Below, in pieces: positions 7,617 through 15,134 of a stretch of 23,642 bases of DNA. A program made the translations under genes and the position numbers. The notes below the pieces were generated by a model. That model saw nothing but the letters and a program-made list of their open reading frames with translations, was not told the DNA's origin and did no database searches. Origin of the DNA: DATJQF01 sp035505995 (GTDB taxonomy: Bacteria > Bacteroidota > Bacteroidia > Bacteroidales > FEN-979); NCBI GenBank assembly GCA_035505995.1, contig DATJQF010000047.1, forward strand, positions 1 to 23,642, read 5' to 3'. Within the stretch, counting starts at the first letter, position 1. Every line of letters begins with the position of its first letter.

Positions 7617-9308
7617 TTACTGTTTGTTAATCTTTTTGTTCACGATCTCAAGAATATTCTCTTCCGCTTTTTTAGCCTCTTTTTCAATTTCAGCGCCCTT
7701 CCGGAGGATCTCTTCCGCAAAGGCCTTATCGGCCAGTCCGGCGGCATTGATCTTCACGTTCAGGAAGGCGCCCATCACTGCCGAGCGGGCGCACAGCGCT
7801 CCCACTCCGGCGTCGGAGACCGAGTTTGGATTCCCGTGCTCGGCCATGGCCCGGAGGATCTCCATGGATTCATAGGAGCGCTGCATGGTACGGAAGGGCA
7901 CCTCGATGGCATATTTTGTTGCAGACTGGATAGCCACTGTCCGGGCTTTCTTTTCTTCATCGGTCCCTTTCGGCATCCCGAAAGCCTCCATGATCCGGTT
8001 GAAGGCACGGGTATCCTCGTCCACCAGGAACAGCAATTCGTCCTTGATCTTCTGTCCTTTCTCCGCCCAATCGGAAAATTCCTCCCAGCGGTCGTCCCAT
8101 CCGGGCTTATGCGAAGAAAGGTTGGCCACCATGGTTCCCAGCGCGGCGCCCAGCCCCCCGATATAGGCGGAAACGGAGCCTCCCCCGGGAGCAGGCGACT
8201 CGGAGGCGGTTTCATCGGCAAACCCCTTGCCGGTCAGGTCCACCAGTTTTTTTTCTTTATGATCCTCCAGCATATATTCGATGATTTTTTCTTTCGGATG
8301 AAAGGGTTTCAGGTCGTCGAGGCCCAGCGAACGGACCGCGATCTTGATCAGTTCCGACTCGGAGACGCCGACCGAGCGTTTTTGCTTTTTCAGGAAATAT
8401 TTTCCGGCATCGATCATGGCACGGAGCGGGATCAGCCCGACCAGCTCGGAGCCGGTTACGCGGAGTCCCCGGGCCAGCGCGCTTTTACAGGCCTCTTCGA
8501 AGGCGACGTGCACCGGCGTGATGCCGATATTGGTGAGGTTGATGGAAACCTGGGCGATCCCGTATTCCTCGATGTACCACCCGATCGCCTTACACGCTTT
8601 CAGGGCTCCCGGGATCCAGATCTCGTTCCCCTGTTCGTCTTTTTTGATCTTTCCCGTCACCGGGTTCCCCTCCCGCACCGGCCTTCCTTTTTCGCGGATA
8701 TCATAGGCGACCGCATTCGCCCTCCGCACGGAGGTGGTATTGAGGTTCACATTATAGGCAACGAGGAAATCCCGCGCGCCGATGGCGATAGCGCCGGTCC
8801 TGGAGTTGAAGACCGCGGGACCGAAATCGGGCTTCCAGTGTGGATCCTGGAGTTTCTTCGGCAGTCCTTCATATTCCCCGGCCCGGTTGTTGGCCAGGTT
8901 GCGCCGCTCTTCGGTGAAAGCGGCGTTTTCATAGCAGTATACCGGAATGCCGAGCTCGTTCCCCACCCTCTCCGCCAGCTTGCGGGCATAAGCGACCGTT
9001 TCTTCCATGGTGATATTTGAAACGGGAACCAGCGGGCAGACGTCCGTTCCGCCGAAGCGGGGATGCTCTCCCTTATGCCGGCTCATATCGATCAATTCGG
9101 CAGCTTTGCGGATGGCCCTGAACGCCGCCTCGATGACGGCATCCGGGGTGCCCACGAACGTCACCACCGTCCGGTTGGTGGCTTTCCCGGGATCCACGTC
9201 GAGCAATTTGACTTCGGCTGTTTTGTCGATCTCATCGGTGATCTGCCGGATAACCTCCAGGTCCCTTCCCTCGGAAAAATTCGGAACGCATTCGATCAGC
9301 TGTTTCAT
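7617..9308 (-). CDS. ftcD: Bifunctional glutamate formimidoyltransferase / formimidotetrahydrofolate cyclodeaminase
   Basis: This 563-residue cytoplasmic enzyme transfers the formimino group from N-formimino-L-glutamate to tetrahydrofolate, giving glutamate. It then deaminates 5-formimino-THF to 5,10-methenyl-THF and ammonia, ending one route of histidine degradation. Residues 1 to about 300 are the transferase: LIECVPNFSEGRD at the N-terminus, NRTVVTFVG, and MSRHKGEHPRFGGTDVCP with His82, the same number as the catalytic His of mammalian FTCD. Residues about 350-563 are the cyclodeaminase: SPAPGGGSVSAY, the DEDTRAFN motif with the presumed catalytic Asp, and the SDAGVGALCARSA helix. The full two-domain length matches the animal-type fusion; many bacteria have only separate or partial versions. 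It is monocistronic as seen, 4 kb from hutI, and a near-consensus -7 box (TAATTTCG at 9331-9338, minus strand) lies just upstream. Confidence 0.95.
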   Translation of the reverse strand: MKQLIECVPNFSEGRDLEVIRQITDEIDKTAEVKLLDVDPGKATNRTVVTFVGTPDAVIEAAFRAIRKAAELIDMSRHKGEHPRFGGTDVCPLVPVSNITMEETVAYARKLAERVGNELGIPVYCYENAAFTEERRNLANNRAGEYEGLPKKLQDPHWKPDFGPAVFNSRTGAIAIGARDFLVAYNVNLNTTSVRRANAVAYDIREKGRPVREGNPVTGKIKKDEQGNEIWIPGALKACKAIGWYIEEYGIAQVSINLTNIGITPVHVAFEEACKSALARGLRVTGSELVGLIPLRAMIDAGKYFLKKQKRSVGVSESELIKIAVRSLGLDDLKPFHPKEKIIEYMLEDHKEKKLVDLTGKGFADETASESPAPGGGSVSAYIGGLGAALGTMVANLSSHKPGWDDRWEEFSDWAEKGQKIKDELLFLVDEDTRAFNRIMEAFGMPKGTDEEKKARTVAIQSATKYAIEVPFRTMQRSYESMEILRAMAEHGNPNSVSDAGVGALCARSAVMGAFLNVKINAAGLADKAFAEEILRKGAEIEKEAKKAEENILEIVNKKINKQ

Positions 9309-9341
9309 TCGGGCAGCAGGATTTAGAGGGCGAAATTAAAT

Positions 9342-9375
9342 AAAAAAAGCGACCGGGAAAATCCGCCCGGTCGCT
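9342..9375 (-). terminator. Rho-independent terminator of the peroxiredoxin gene
   Basis: A perfect 10-bp stem (AGCGACCGGG at 9348-9357 and CCCGGTCGCT at 9366-9375) with an 8-nt loop is followed on the minus strand by a run of T (A7 at 9342-9348 on plus). It begins 30 nt after the peroxiredoxin stop codon. Confidence 0.9.
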
Positions 9376-9404
9376 CATTGGGTACCCATTAACTCCTTGT
9401 TCCC

Positions 9405-10139
9405 TTACTTGTTCAACTTCATAAAGGTCAGATACCAGCTCAGCTGATACACATCCGGACTGGTTTGTTTCGCCAGTTCGGACTGATCCGGAGGATTCTT
9501 GGTGGATTGCAAAAGCACATCCCCTCCCGGCTGCCAGTTGGCAGGCGTCAGCACATTGTGCTGGTCGGCCGTCTGCAATGCGATCAGGGTCCTCTTGATC
9601 TCATCCATATTCCTGCCTACGCTCATCGGATAGAAGAACATGGCGCGGATCTTATCCTGGGGATCGATGATGTAAACCCCCCGGACATCTTTGGTCGTAT
9701 TCGTATTCGGCTGCATCATGCCGTATTTCTTCGAAATCACGTGGTCCTCATCCGCCACCAGGGGAAAATCAATCTTGACAGGATCCTTATCCTTGTAACG
9801 GATCGTCTCCATGGACTGGACCCACTGCTGGTGCGTACTCAGCTTATCGGTAGAAAGAATTATCAGCTTTACACCCCATTTGTTGAAATCATCCTGCATC
9901 TCTCCCAATTCCAGTAATTCCGTTGAGCATACAGGGGTGAAATCTGCCGGGTGGCTGAAAATAATTTTCCAGCTACCGGTATAATCTTTCGGGAAATTGA
10001 TTTTGCCGGTTGTGGATTGTGCGGTAAACGATGGTGCGTTATCTCCAAGCATGGGATAACCTGCGATGACGTTCTGCTGCGACCAGGCCTGCCAGACAGA
10101 GAAGAACAGCATCGTAAGGGTGATCATTATTTGTTTCAT
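9405..10139 (-). CDS. Exported 1-Cys peroxiredoxin (Prx6-type, AhpC/TSA family)
   Basis: A 244-residue thiol peroxidase that would reduce hydrogen peroxide or organic peroxides. The start is the ATG at 10139: it gives a signal peptide (MKQIMITLTMLFFSVWQAWS, cleavage near Ser20-Gln21), whereas the longer frame to 10178 would begin inside the candidate -7 box. The thioredoxin-fold core has HPADFTPVCSTE with peroxidatic Cys71, the Prx6-type PVCxTE motif, an LVADEDHVISKKYGM segment, the RGVYIIDPQDKIR strand and a C-terminal NVLTPANWQPGGDVLL stretch typical of the Prx6 C-terminal domain. Cys71 is the only cysteine in the mature protein, so it must use an external thiol. Export is unusual for Prx6-type enzymes, which are normally cytosolic. 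It ends in a strong terminator and diverges from the metallopeptidase gene. Confidence 0.9.
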   Translation of the reverse strand: MKQIMITLTMLFFSVWQAWSQQNVIAGYPMLGDNAPSFTAQSTTGKINFPKDYTGSWKIIFSHPADFTPVCSTELLELGEMQDDFNKWGVKLIILSTDKLSTHQQWVQSMETIRYKDKDPVKIDFPLVADEDHVISKKYGMMQPNTNTTKDVRGVYIIDPQDKIRAMFFYPMSVGRNMDEIKRTLIALQTADQHNVLTPANWQPGGDVLLQSTKNPPDQSELAKQTSPDVYQLSWYLTFMKLNK

Positions 10140-10278
10140 AGTAATTTTAATTTGGATTAAATTAATGCAAATGTACATAAATTTATACAGACACGTAAAA
10201 AATCACCAATTTTTTTTTTAAACTTTTTCCTCACTGTTTTTTCCTTACATTTATCAGGTCAATCAAACCTGTATCCCT
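10140..10278. promoter_or_regulatory. Divergent intergenic region with promoter candidates on both strands
   Basis: On the minus strand, TACATTTG (plus coordinates 10168-10175) is an exact TAnnTTTG box 29 nt before the peroxiredoxin ATG. On the plus strand, TACATTTA at 10246-10253 is a one-mismatch box 25 nt before the metallopeptidase ATG. A/T tracts (a run of T at about 10210-10219) lie between them. Confidence 0.45.
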
Positions 10279-12333
10279 ATGAGAAAAATCCTTATTTTTT
10301 GGCTGGTTCCGGCGATATGTCTCCTCAGCCAGTGCCGCCAGCCGGAAAGCGCCGGTACGAAATCCCCTGTTCAGTTCATCAAAACCGCCGGGGTGGATTC
10401 GCTGATCACGAAGATGTCAGTGGGCCTGGGCGACGCTTCCAAAGCAAGGCTTGAGAAAGGGATCCGTCAAATTGCCGCCCTGTGGCAGGAGAAAGACGGA
10501 AGCCGGAAAGATTTCGAGGCTTTCTGCCAGCAATATTTCGTCGGCGACCCGGCCAGGCTCGACCGGCTGTTCGACCGGATCTCGACCAATTTTGAGTATC
10601 TGTTCGGCCGGTACAATATGATCAGTCTCGACCTGAAACGGGGCATGCAGCTGGATATCGGGGAGATGCTGGATATCGACCAGGTCTTTGCCGCCTATGA
10701 TCCCTATGCCCATTTCAGCGATGACTTCTTCAACAACAAGATCGGCTTTATCGTCGCCCTGAACTTTCCGTTCTACACCCTGACGGAAAAAGAAGCGCTC
10801 GGGGAGAAGTGGTCCCGGAAGGATTGGGCGTATGCCCGCCTGGGCGACCAGTTCATTGCACGTGTTCCGGCCGAGGTCAACCAGAAAGTGTCGGACGCAC
10901 TGACCGCCGCGGATAATTACATTTCGAATTACAATATTTACATGGGCAACCTGCTGGATGAAAAGGGACAAACCCATTTCCCGAAAGACATGAAGCTCAT
11001 TTCCCACTGGAACCTGCGCGACGAACTGAAAGCCAATTATAACAAGGGCGATGAGGGGCTCCTGAAGCAGAAGATGATCTACGAGGTGATGCTTCATATC
11101 ATCAGGCAGGATATCCCGGACAGCGTGATCAACAATCCCCGCTACCAATGGGATCCCATGACGAATAAACTATTCCAGAACGGAAAGGAAGTAGCGTCCA
11201 CCCCCGAACCGGACCGCCGTTTCCGGGTCTTCCTGGACAACTTCCAGGCGGAGGAGCTGGAGGATCCCTACACTCCTATGTACCCGAACTTTATCCAGCG
11301 CTCCTTCGACGGAGGCATGGAGCTGACACAGCCCGAAGTGGAAAAACTGTTCACCGACCTTTGCTCCTCGCCGGAAGTGAAGCAGGTGGCCGCCCTGATC
11401 AGCAAGCGTTTGGGCCGCCCGCTGCAGCCTTTCGATATCTGGTACGATGGTTTCAAGGCACGCAGCAACGTGGACGAAGCCATGCTCGATAAGATGACGA
11501 AAGCCAAATATCCCAATACCGCGGCGTTTGAAAAAGACATCCCGGTAATCCTGGTGAAGCTCGGATTCAAGCCGGACATGGCGAAAGAGATCGCCTCCCA
11601 TATCACGGTGGACCCGGCCCGCGGATCCGGCCACGCCTGGGGAGCCCAGATGAAGGGCGACAAGGCGCACCTCCGCACGAGGATCGGGAAAGACGGAATG
11701 GACTACAAGGGATACAATATCGCCGTCCATGAGCTGGGGCATACGATCGAGGAGACCATCTCTCTTTATATGGTCGACAATTATATGATGATGGGCGTGC
11801 CCAATACCGCCTTCACGGAAGCCTATGCCTTCACCTTCCAGAAGCACGACCTGGATCTGCTGGGGATCAAGGACACCGACCCGAACAAAGACGCCCTGGC
11901 TGCGATCGATAATTTCTGGATGAGCTATGAGATCATGGGGGTCTCCCTGATCGATATGGCGGTATGGAAATGGCTCTACGAAAATCCGAATGCCACTCCG
12001 GCCCAGTTAAAGGAGACCGTGATCAAAACCGCGATCGAGGTATGGAATAAATATTATGCGGATGCCTTTGGCGTAAAGGACACCCCGATCCTGGCCATTT
12101 ATTCCCACATGATCGAGGATCCCCTGTACCTGTCGAACTACCCGGTAGGACACCTGATCGATTTCCAGCTTGACCAGTTCTTCAAAGGAAAGGATTTCGG
12201 AAAGGAATCGATCCGCATTTATTCGGCCGGCCGCCTGATACCCCAGGTTTGGATGAAACATGCCGTCGGCAGTGAGATCTCGATCAAGCCGCTGCTGGAC
12301 GCGACGGATGCGGCGTTGAAAGTGGTGAAGTAG
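10279..12333 (+). CDS. Gluzincin zinc metallopeptidase lipoprotein (M2/M3-like)
   Basis: A 684-residue exported protein. The N-terminus is hydrophobic and ends at Cys19 in LLSQC, an imperfect lipobox, so it is probably a lipoprotein or secreted protein. The catalytic signature is HELGH at residues 484-488, in the segment YNIAVHELGHTIEE, with Glu514 (AFTEAYAF) 30 residues after the first His. This arrangement fits gluzincins such as families M2 and M3, where the downstream Glu is the third zinc ligand. The rest is mostly helical, as in those families. I cannot place it in a named family by eye. It likely degrades peptides at the cell envelope. The start follows CCCT with no Shine-Dalgarno, as is usual in Bacteroidota. 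It diverges from the peroxiredoxin gene and is followed by a GC-rich palindrome. Confidence 0.75.
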   Translation: MRKILIFWLVPAICLLSQCRQPESAGTKSPVQFIKTAGVDSLITKMSVGLGDASKARLEKGIRQIAALWQEKDGSRKDFEAFCQQYFVGDPARLDRLFDRISTNFEYLFGRYNMISLDLKRGMQLDIGEMLDIDQVFAAYDPYAHFSDDFFNNKIGFIVALNFPFYTLTEKEALGEKWSRKDWAYARLGDQFIARVPAEVNQKVSDALTAADNYISNYNIYMGNLLDEKGQTHFPKDMKLISHWNLRDELKANYNKGDEGLLKQKMIYEVMLHIIRQDIPDSVINNPRYQWDPMTNKLFQNGKEVASTPEPDRRFRVFLDNFQAEELEDPYTPMYPNFIQRSFDGGMELTQPEVEKLFTDLCSSPEVKQVAALISKRLGRPLQPFDIWYDGFKARSNVDEAMLDKMTKAKYPNTAAFEKDIPVILVKLGFKPDMAKEIASHITVDPARGSGHAWGAQMKGDKAHLRTRIGKDGMDYKGYNIAVHELGHTIEETISLYMVDNYMMMGVPNTAFTEAYAFTFQKHDLDLLGIKDTDPNKDALAAIDNFWMSYEIMGVSLIDMAVWKWLYENPNATPAQLKETVIKTAIEVWNKYYADAFGVKDTPILAIYSHMIEDPLYLSNYPVGHLIDFQLDQFFKGKDFGKESIRIYSAGRLIPQVWMKHAVGSEISIKPLLDATDAALKVVK

Positions 12334-12335
12334 CC

Positions 12336-12380
12336 TCACCCCGCCTCACCCCCTGACCCCCTCTCCGGTTGGAGAGGGGG
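12336..12380. repeat. REP-like CCCCCTCTCC palindrome, possible terminator
   Basis: CCCCCTCTCC (12357-12361 and 12362-12366) pairs perfectly over 10 bp with GGAGAGGGGG (12371-12380) around a GGTT loop, preceded by CCTCACCCC-type repeats. A T-run follows only after about 10 nt, so termination after the metallopeptidase is plausible but not certain. The sequence resembles a CCTCACCCCCTGACCCCCTC element that I believe is interspersed in many bacterial genomes. Confidence 0.6.
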
Positions 12381-12435
12381 AATATTATTACATATTTTTT
12401 TGTATATTTATCCGGCTTTTAAGGTTCTTTATCCC

Positions 12436-13017
12436 ATGATCAAGAACCTGGTGATCGTACTTCTTTCCCTTTCCCTTGTCATCCCCGCAGGTGCTCAGAA
12501 TGTTATACTCGCCCGGGAAAACGTGGTGATCCATCTCGACCCGGTGCATCTCCAGGCCAACGGGGAGTATTATTTCAGGAATACGGCGGCCCATGAAGTC
12601 AGCCAGGTGATGTTCTTCCCGCTGCCCCTGCTGACCGGGGACCTCAAACTGGACACCCTCTCCATCACCGATGCTTCCACGGGGACTCCCATCCGCTCCT
12701 TCCGCAGAATGGCCGCCGGCATTTTCTACCAGCTCACCTTCCAGCCCCAGGAACAAAAAAAGCTGAAGATCTATTACTCCCACGATCATAACGGCAAAGA
12801 GGCCTCCTACCTGCTGATGACCCATCAGAAATACTGGAATAAGCCGGTTTCGCTGGAGGAATTCTCCATCGTGTTCGATGAGAAGGCCATCACGATCGAT
12901 TCTCTATCCTACAAGCCGGATAAGACTGTGGTGGAGCCGGATAAGACCATCCATAGCTGGCATAAGGTAAATTTTCAGCCCGATAAAGAACTGCAGATCT
13001 GGTTTCACAAGGATTAG
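12436..13017 (+). CDS. Secreted protein of unknown function
   Basis: A 193-residue protein with a clear signal peptide (MIKNLVIVLLSLSLVIPAGA, cleavage near AGA-QN). The frame opens earlier with a TTG at 12400, but the ATG at 12436 starts the signal peptide and is preferred. The mature part is beta-rich: it carries an N-terminal VVIHLDPVHLQANGEYYFRN strand pair and a later SWHKVNFQPDKELQIWFHKD ending, with no recognisable catalytic motif. The pattern resembles an immunoglobulin-like exported domain; I do not recognise the family. A one-mismatch -7 box (TATATTTA, 12403-12410) is just upstream. Its stop overlaps that of the convergent racemase gene by 4 nt. Confidence 0.65.
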   Translation: MIKNLVIVLLSLSLVIPAGAQNVILARENVVIHLDPVHLQANGEYYFRNTAAHEVSQVMFFPLPLLTGDLKLDTLSITDASTGTPIRSFRRMAAGIFYQLTFQPQEQKKLKIYYSHDHNGKEASYLLMTHQKYWNKPVSLEEFSIVFDEKAITIDSLSYKPDKTVVEPDKTIHSWHKVNFQPDKELQIWFHKD

Positions 13018-13703
13018 TCCAGCGCTCTCTCAACCGCCGCCATCGCGTGGATCTCCGTGGTATCGAACACCGGGAATTTGCAGTCCTCCTGGCGGATCAT
13101 GATCGGGATCTCGGTGCAGCCGAGGATGATCCCCTGCGCTCCGGAGACCGCCAGCGAATCAATGATCTGAAGCATCCTTGATTTCGATTCGGGATTGACA
13201 TAATGCCGGAACAGCTCCCGGAAAATGACCTGGTCGATAAAGGCCATATCCTCGCCCCCGGGGACCAGCGCCGCAATCCCGTTTTGTCGCAGCCGGTCCT
13301 TGTAAAAATCCTTTTCCATGGTATAGCGGGTTCCCAGCAATCCCACGCAGGTAAGCCCTTTCTCCCGGATCTTCCGAATGGTTTCATCTATGATATGAAC
13401 GAGCGGGATGCCGATGCCCTGCTGTACGCGGTCCGCCAGGAAATGCATGGTATTGGCGCAGATCAGCACCATATCGGCCCCGGCTGTTTCCAGTTTTTTC
13501 GCGGATGCGAGGAGGGTCGAGGCCAGCCCGTCAAGATCCTGTGCCCTGAGGAATCCCCCTATCTCCCCGAAATCCAGGGAATCGATCAGGATCCTGCCTG
13601 CATGACGGTTATCCGTCCTTTGAGCGATACTTTCATTGATGATGCGGTAATAGTCCTGCGTGGATTGCCAGGATATTCCGCCGATAAGTCCGATGGTTTT
13701 CAT
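13014..13703 (-). CDS. Aspartate/glutamate racemase family protein
   Basis: A 229-residue cytoplasmic enzyme of the PLP-independent Asp/Glu racemase family, expected to interconvert L- and D-aspartate or -glutamate by a two-cysteine mechanism. The start carries the family MKTIGLIGGISWQST motif. The two presumed catalytic cysteines are Cys82 in CANTMH and Cys196 in LGCTEIP, about the spacing of the archaeal aspartate racemase. The EKDFYKDRL and PGGEDM segments are also typical. The substrate cannot be told from sequence. It lies 23 nt downstream of hutI on the same strand, so the two are likely cotranscribed; a link to glutamate produced by histidine breakdown is inference. Confidence 0.9.
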   Translation of the reverse strand: MKTIGLIGGISWQSTQDYYRIINESIAQRTDNRHAGRILIDSLDFGEIGGFLRAQDLDGLASTLLASAKKLETAGADMVLICANTMHFLADRVQQGIGIPLVHIIDETIRKIREKGLTCVGLLGTRYTMEKDFYKDRLRQNGIAALVPGGEDMAFIDQVIFRELFRHYVNPESKSRMLQIIDSLAVSGAQGIILGCTEIPIMIRQEDCKFPVFDTTEIHAMAAVERALD

Positions 13704-13726
13704 GGTAACTGGTCATTCGTCATTCA

Positions 13727-14992
13727 TCATTCGTTATGGGTCACTACCTTTCCGTTCAGAATGACTGTTCTTACTTTATTGCTCCCATAGGCATAAGGCA
13801 GGTATTCGTAGGAGGGAACCGGGCGGGTGATGATCAGGTTGGCTTTTTTTCCGCGGGCAATGCTTCCCAGCTCCCCGCTCAGTCCCATCGCATAGGCCCC
13901 GTTGATCGTCACCGCATGGATCGCTTCTTCCGGAAGGAGCCGGCACTGGATGCAGCCCAGCGAGAGGATGAATTGCATGTTGCCCGAAGGGGAAGAGCCG
14001 GGATTGAAGTCGCTGGCCAGCGCCACCGGGAGCCCGTGATCGATCATCTGCCTCGCCGGCGCATAAGGCAGCCCGAGGAAAAACGAGGCGCCGGGAAGCA
14101 GGGTCGGCATGGTCCCGGAACCGGCCAGGCATTCCATTTCTTCCATCCCTGCATGTTCCAGGTGGTCCACCGACAATGCATCATATTTGACGCCCACCTG
14201 CACTCCGCCGGAATAATCCAGCTCGTTGGCATGGATCTTCGCTTTGAGCCCGTATTTCATTCCCGCCAGCAGGATGCGGTCGGTCTCTTCCACGGTGAAG
14301 AAGCCCCGGTCGCAGAAGACATCGATATAGTCGGCCAGTCCTTCCGCCGCCACCTGCGGGATCATTTCATGGATGACCTGGTCGACAAATTCAGATTGCC
14401 GCCCTTTGAAATTTTCCGGTACGGCATGAGCGCCGAGAAAAGTGGCCACGATCGTAAGCGGGGAGATTTCCTTCAGCTTCCGGATCACCCGCAGCATCTT
14501 CAGTTCGTCCTCGGGCGTGAGTCCGTACCCGCTCTTGATCTCCACGGCACCGGTGCCCAGCTTTAGGATCTCTTCCAGCCTGGGCAATGCCTGTTCGAGC
14601 AGCTCCTCTTCCGATGTCCGGCGGAGCCTTTTTGCAGAGTTCAGGATCCCGCCGCCCCTCTTTGCGATCTCCTCATAGCTCAGCCCGCGGATCTTGTCGA
14701 TATACTCTTTCTCCCGGCTCCCGGCGAAAACCAGGTGCGTGTGGGAATCGCAAAAGCAGGGCATGACCACACATCCGGAGGCATCCAGTACCTCCGCTCC
14801 CGGTTCGTAATCCGTCATCCGTAATTCTCCATCCGAAGCATGGTTGCCAAACTCGGAAATCCGGTCCTCCCTGACATACACCCAGGCATCCCGGAGGATA
14901 TTCAGACGTGCCATATCCCTGCCGCTTACTTTCTCCACCGGTTTTTCTTCGACCAGGATCAGCTCCCCGATATTCTTAATGAATAAAGCCAT
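13727..14992 (-). CDS. hutI: Imidazolonepropionase HutI
   Basis: This 421-residue amidohydrolase opens the ring of 4-imidazolone-5-propanoate to give N-formimino-L-glutamate, the third step of histidine catabolism, in the cytoplasm. Metal and catalytic motifs are all present: the H-x-H pair in DSHTHLVFAG (His84 and His86), EIKSGYGL, LGAHAVP, IHANELDYSGG, DHLEHAG and ASDFNPGSSPSGN with the catalytic Asp. The length matches the family. I chose the ATG at 14992 (MALFIKNIGELILVEEKP), which matches the family N-terminus, over a slightly longer ATG at 15007. The final residues HNE and the TGA lie inside a small tandem repeat (13712-13736). FtcD, which would use its product, is encoded 4 kb away; hutH and hutU are not in the window. 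Confidence 0.95.
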   Translation of the reverse strand: MALFIKNIGELILVEEKPVEKVSGRDMARLNILRDAWVYVREDRISEFGNHASDGELRMTDYEPGAEVLDASGCVVMPCFCDSHTHLVFAGSREKEYIDKIRGLSYEEIAKRGGGILNSAKRLRRTSEEELLEQALPRLEEILKLGTGAVEIKSGYGLTPEDELKMLRVIRKLKEISPLTIVATFLGAHAVPENFKGRQSEFVDQVIHEMIPQVAAEGLADYIDVFCDRGFFTVEETDRILLAGMKYGLKAKIHANELDYSGGVQVGVKYDALSVDHLEHAGMEEMECLAGSGTMPTLLPGASFFLGLPYAPARQMIDHGLPVALASDFNPGSSPSGNMQFILSLGCIQCRLLPEEAIHAVTINGAYAMGLSGELGSIARGKKANLIITRPVPSYEYLPYAYGSNKVRTVILNGKVVTHNE

Positions 14993-15007
14993 ACCGATTA
15001 TTTGCAT

Positions 15008-15134
15008 ACGAATTTACCTAAAAATTCGGGTTTAGCAGAAATCCGGTGGCCGCCACCGTGAATTTCGTGTTTTTATTTTTATTATTTTTGATGCTTCAAA
15101 ATTTTTATACTCATGAATTTAAATTTCAACTGAC
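15008..15134. promoter_or_regulatory. Divergent region with 15-bp palindrome and promoter for the C10 operon
   Basis: A perfect palindrome, CGGTGGC-C-GCCACCG, lies at 15044-15058. On the plus strand TATTTTTG at 15083-15090 is an exact TAnnTTTG box 45 nt before the first peptidase ATG. The palindrome could be an operator for hutI or the peptidase operon; this is inference. Confidence 0.4.

Noticed and set aside
7614..9020. Long plus-strand open frame opposite ftcD (468 codons)
   Set aside because: It lies entirely within ftcD on the opposite strand, has low-complexity composition and no family features. It is a shadow of a GC-rich gene.
10140..10178. Longer peroxiredoxin start at 10178
   Set aside because: It would begin inside the candidate -7 box and put 13 residues before a normal signal peptide; the ATG at 10139 is better.
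12400..12435. TTG start 36 nt upstream for the secreted protein
   Set aside because: It lies at the candidate promoter box and adds 12 residues before a clean signal peptide; the ATG at 12436 is preferred.
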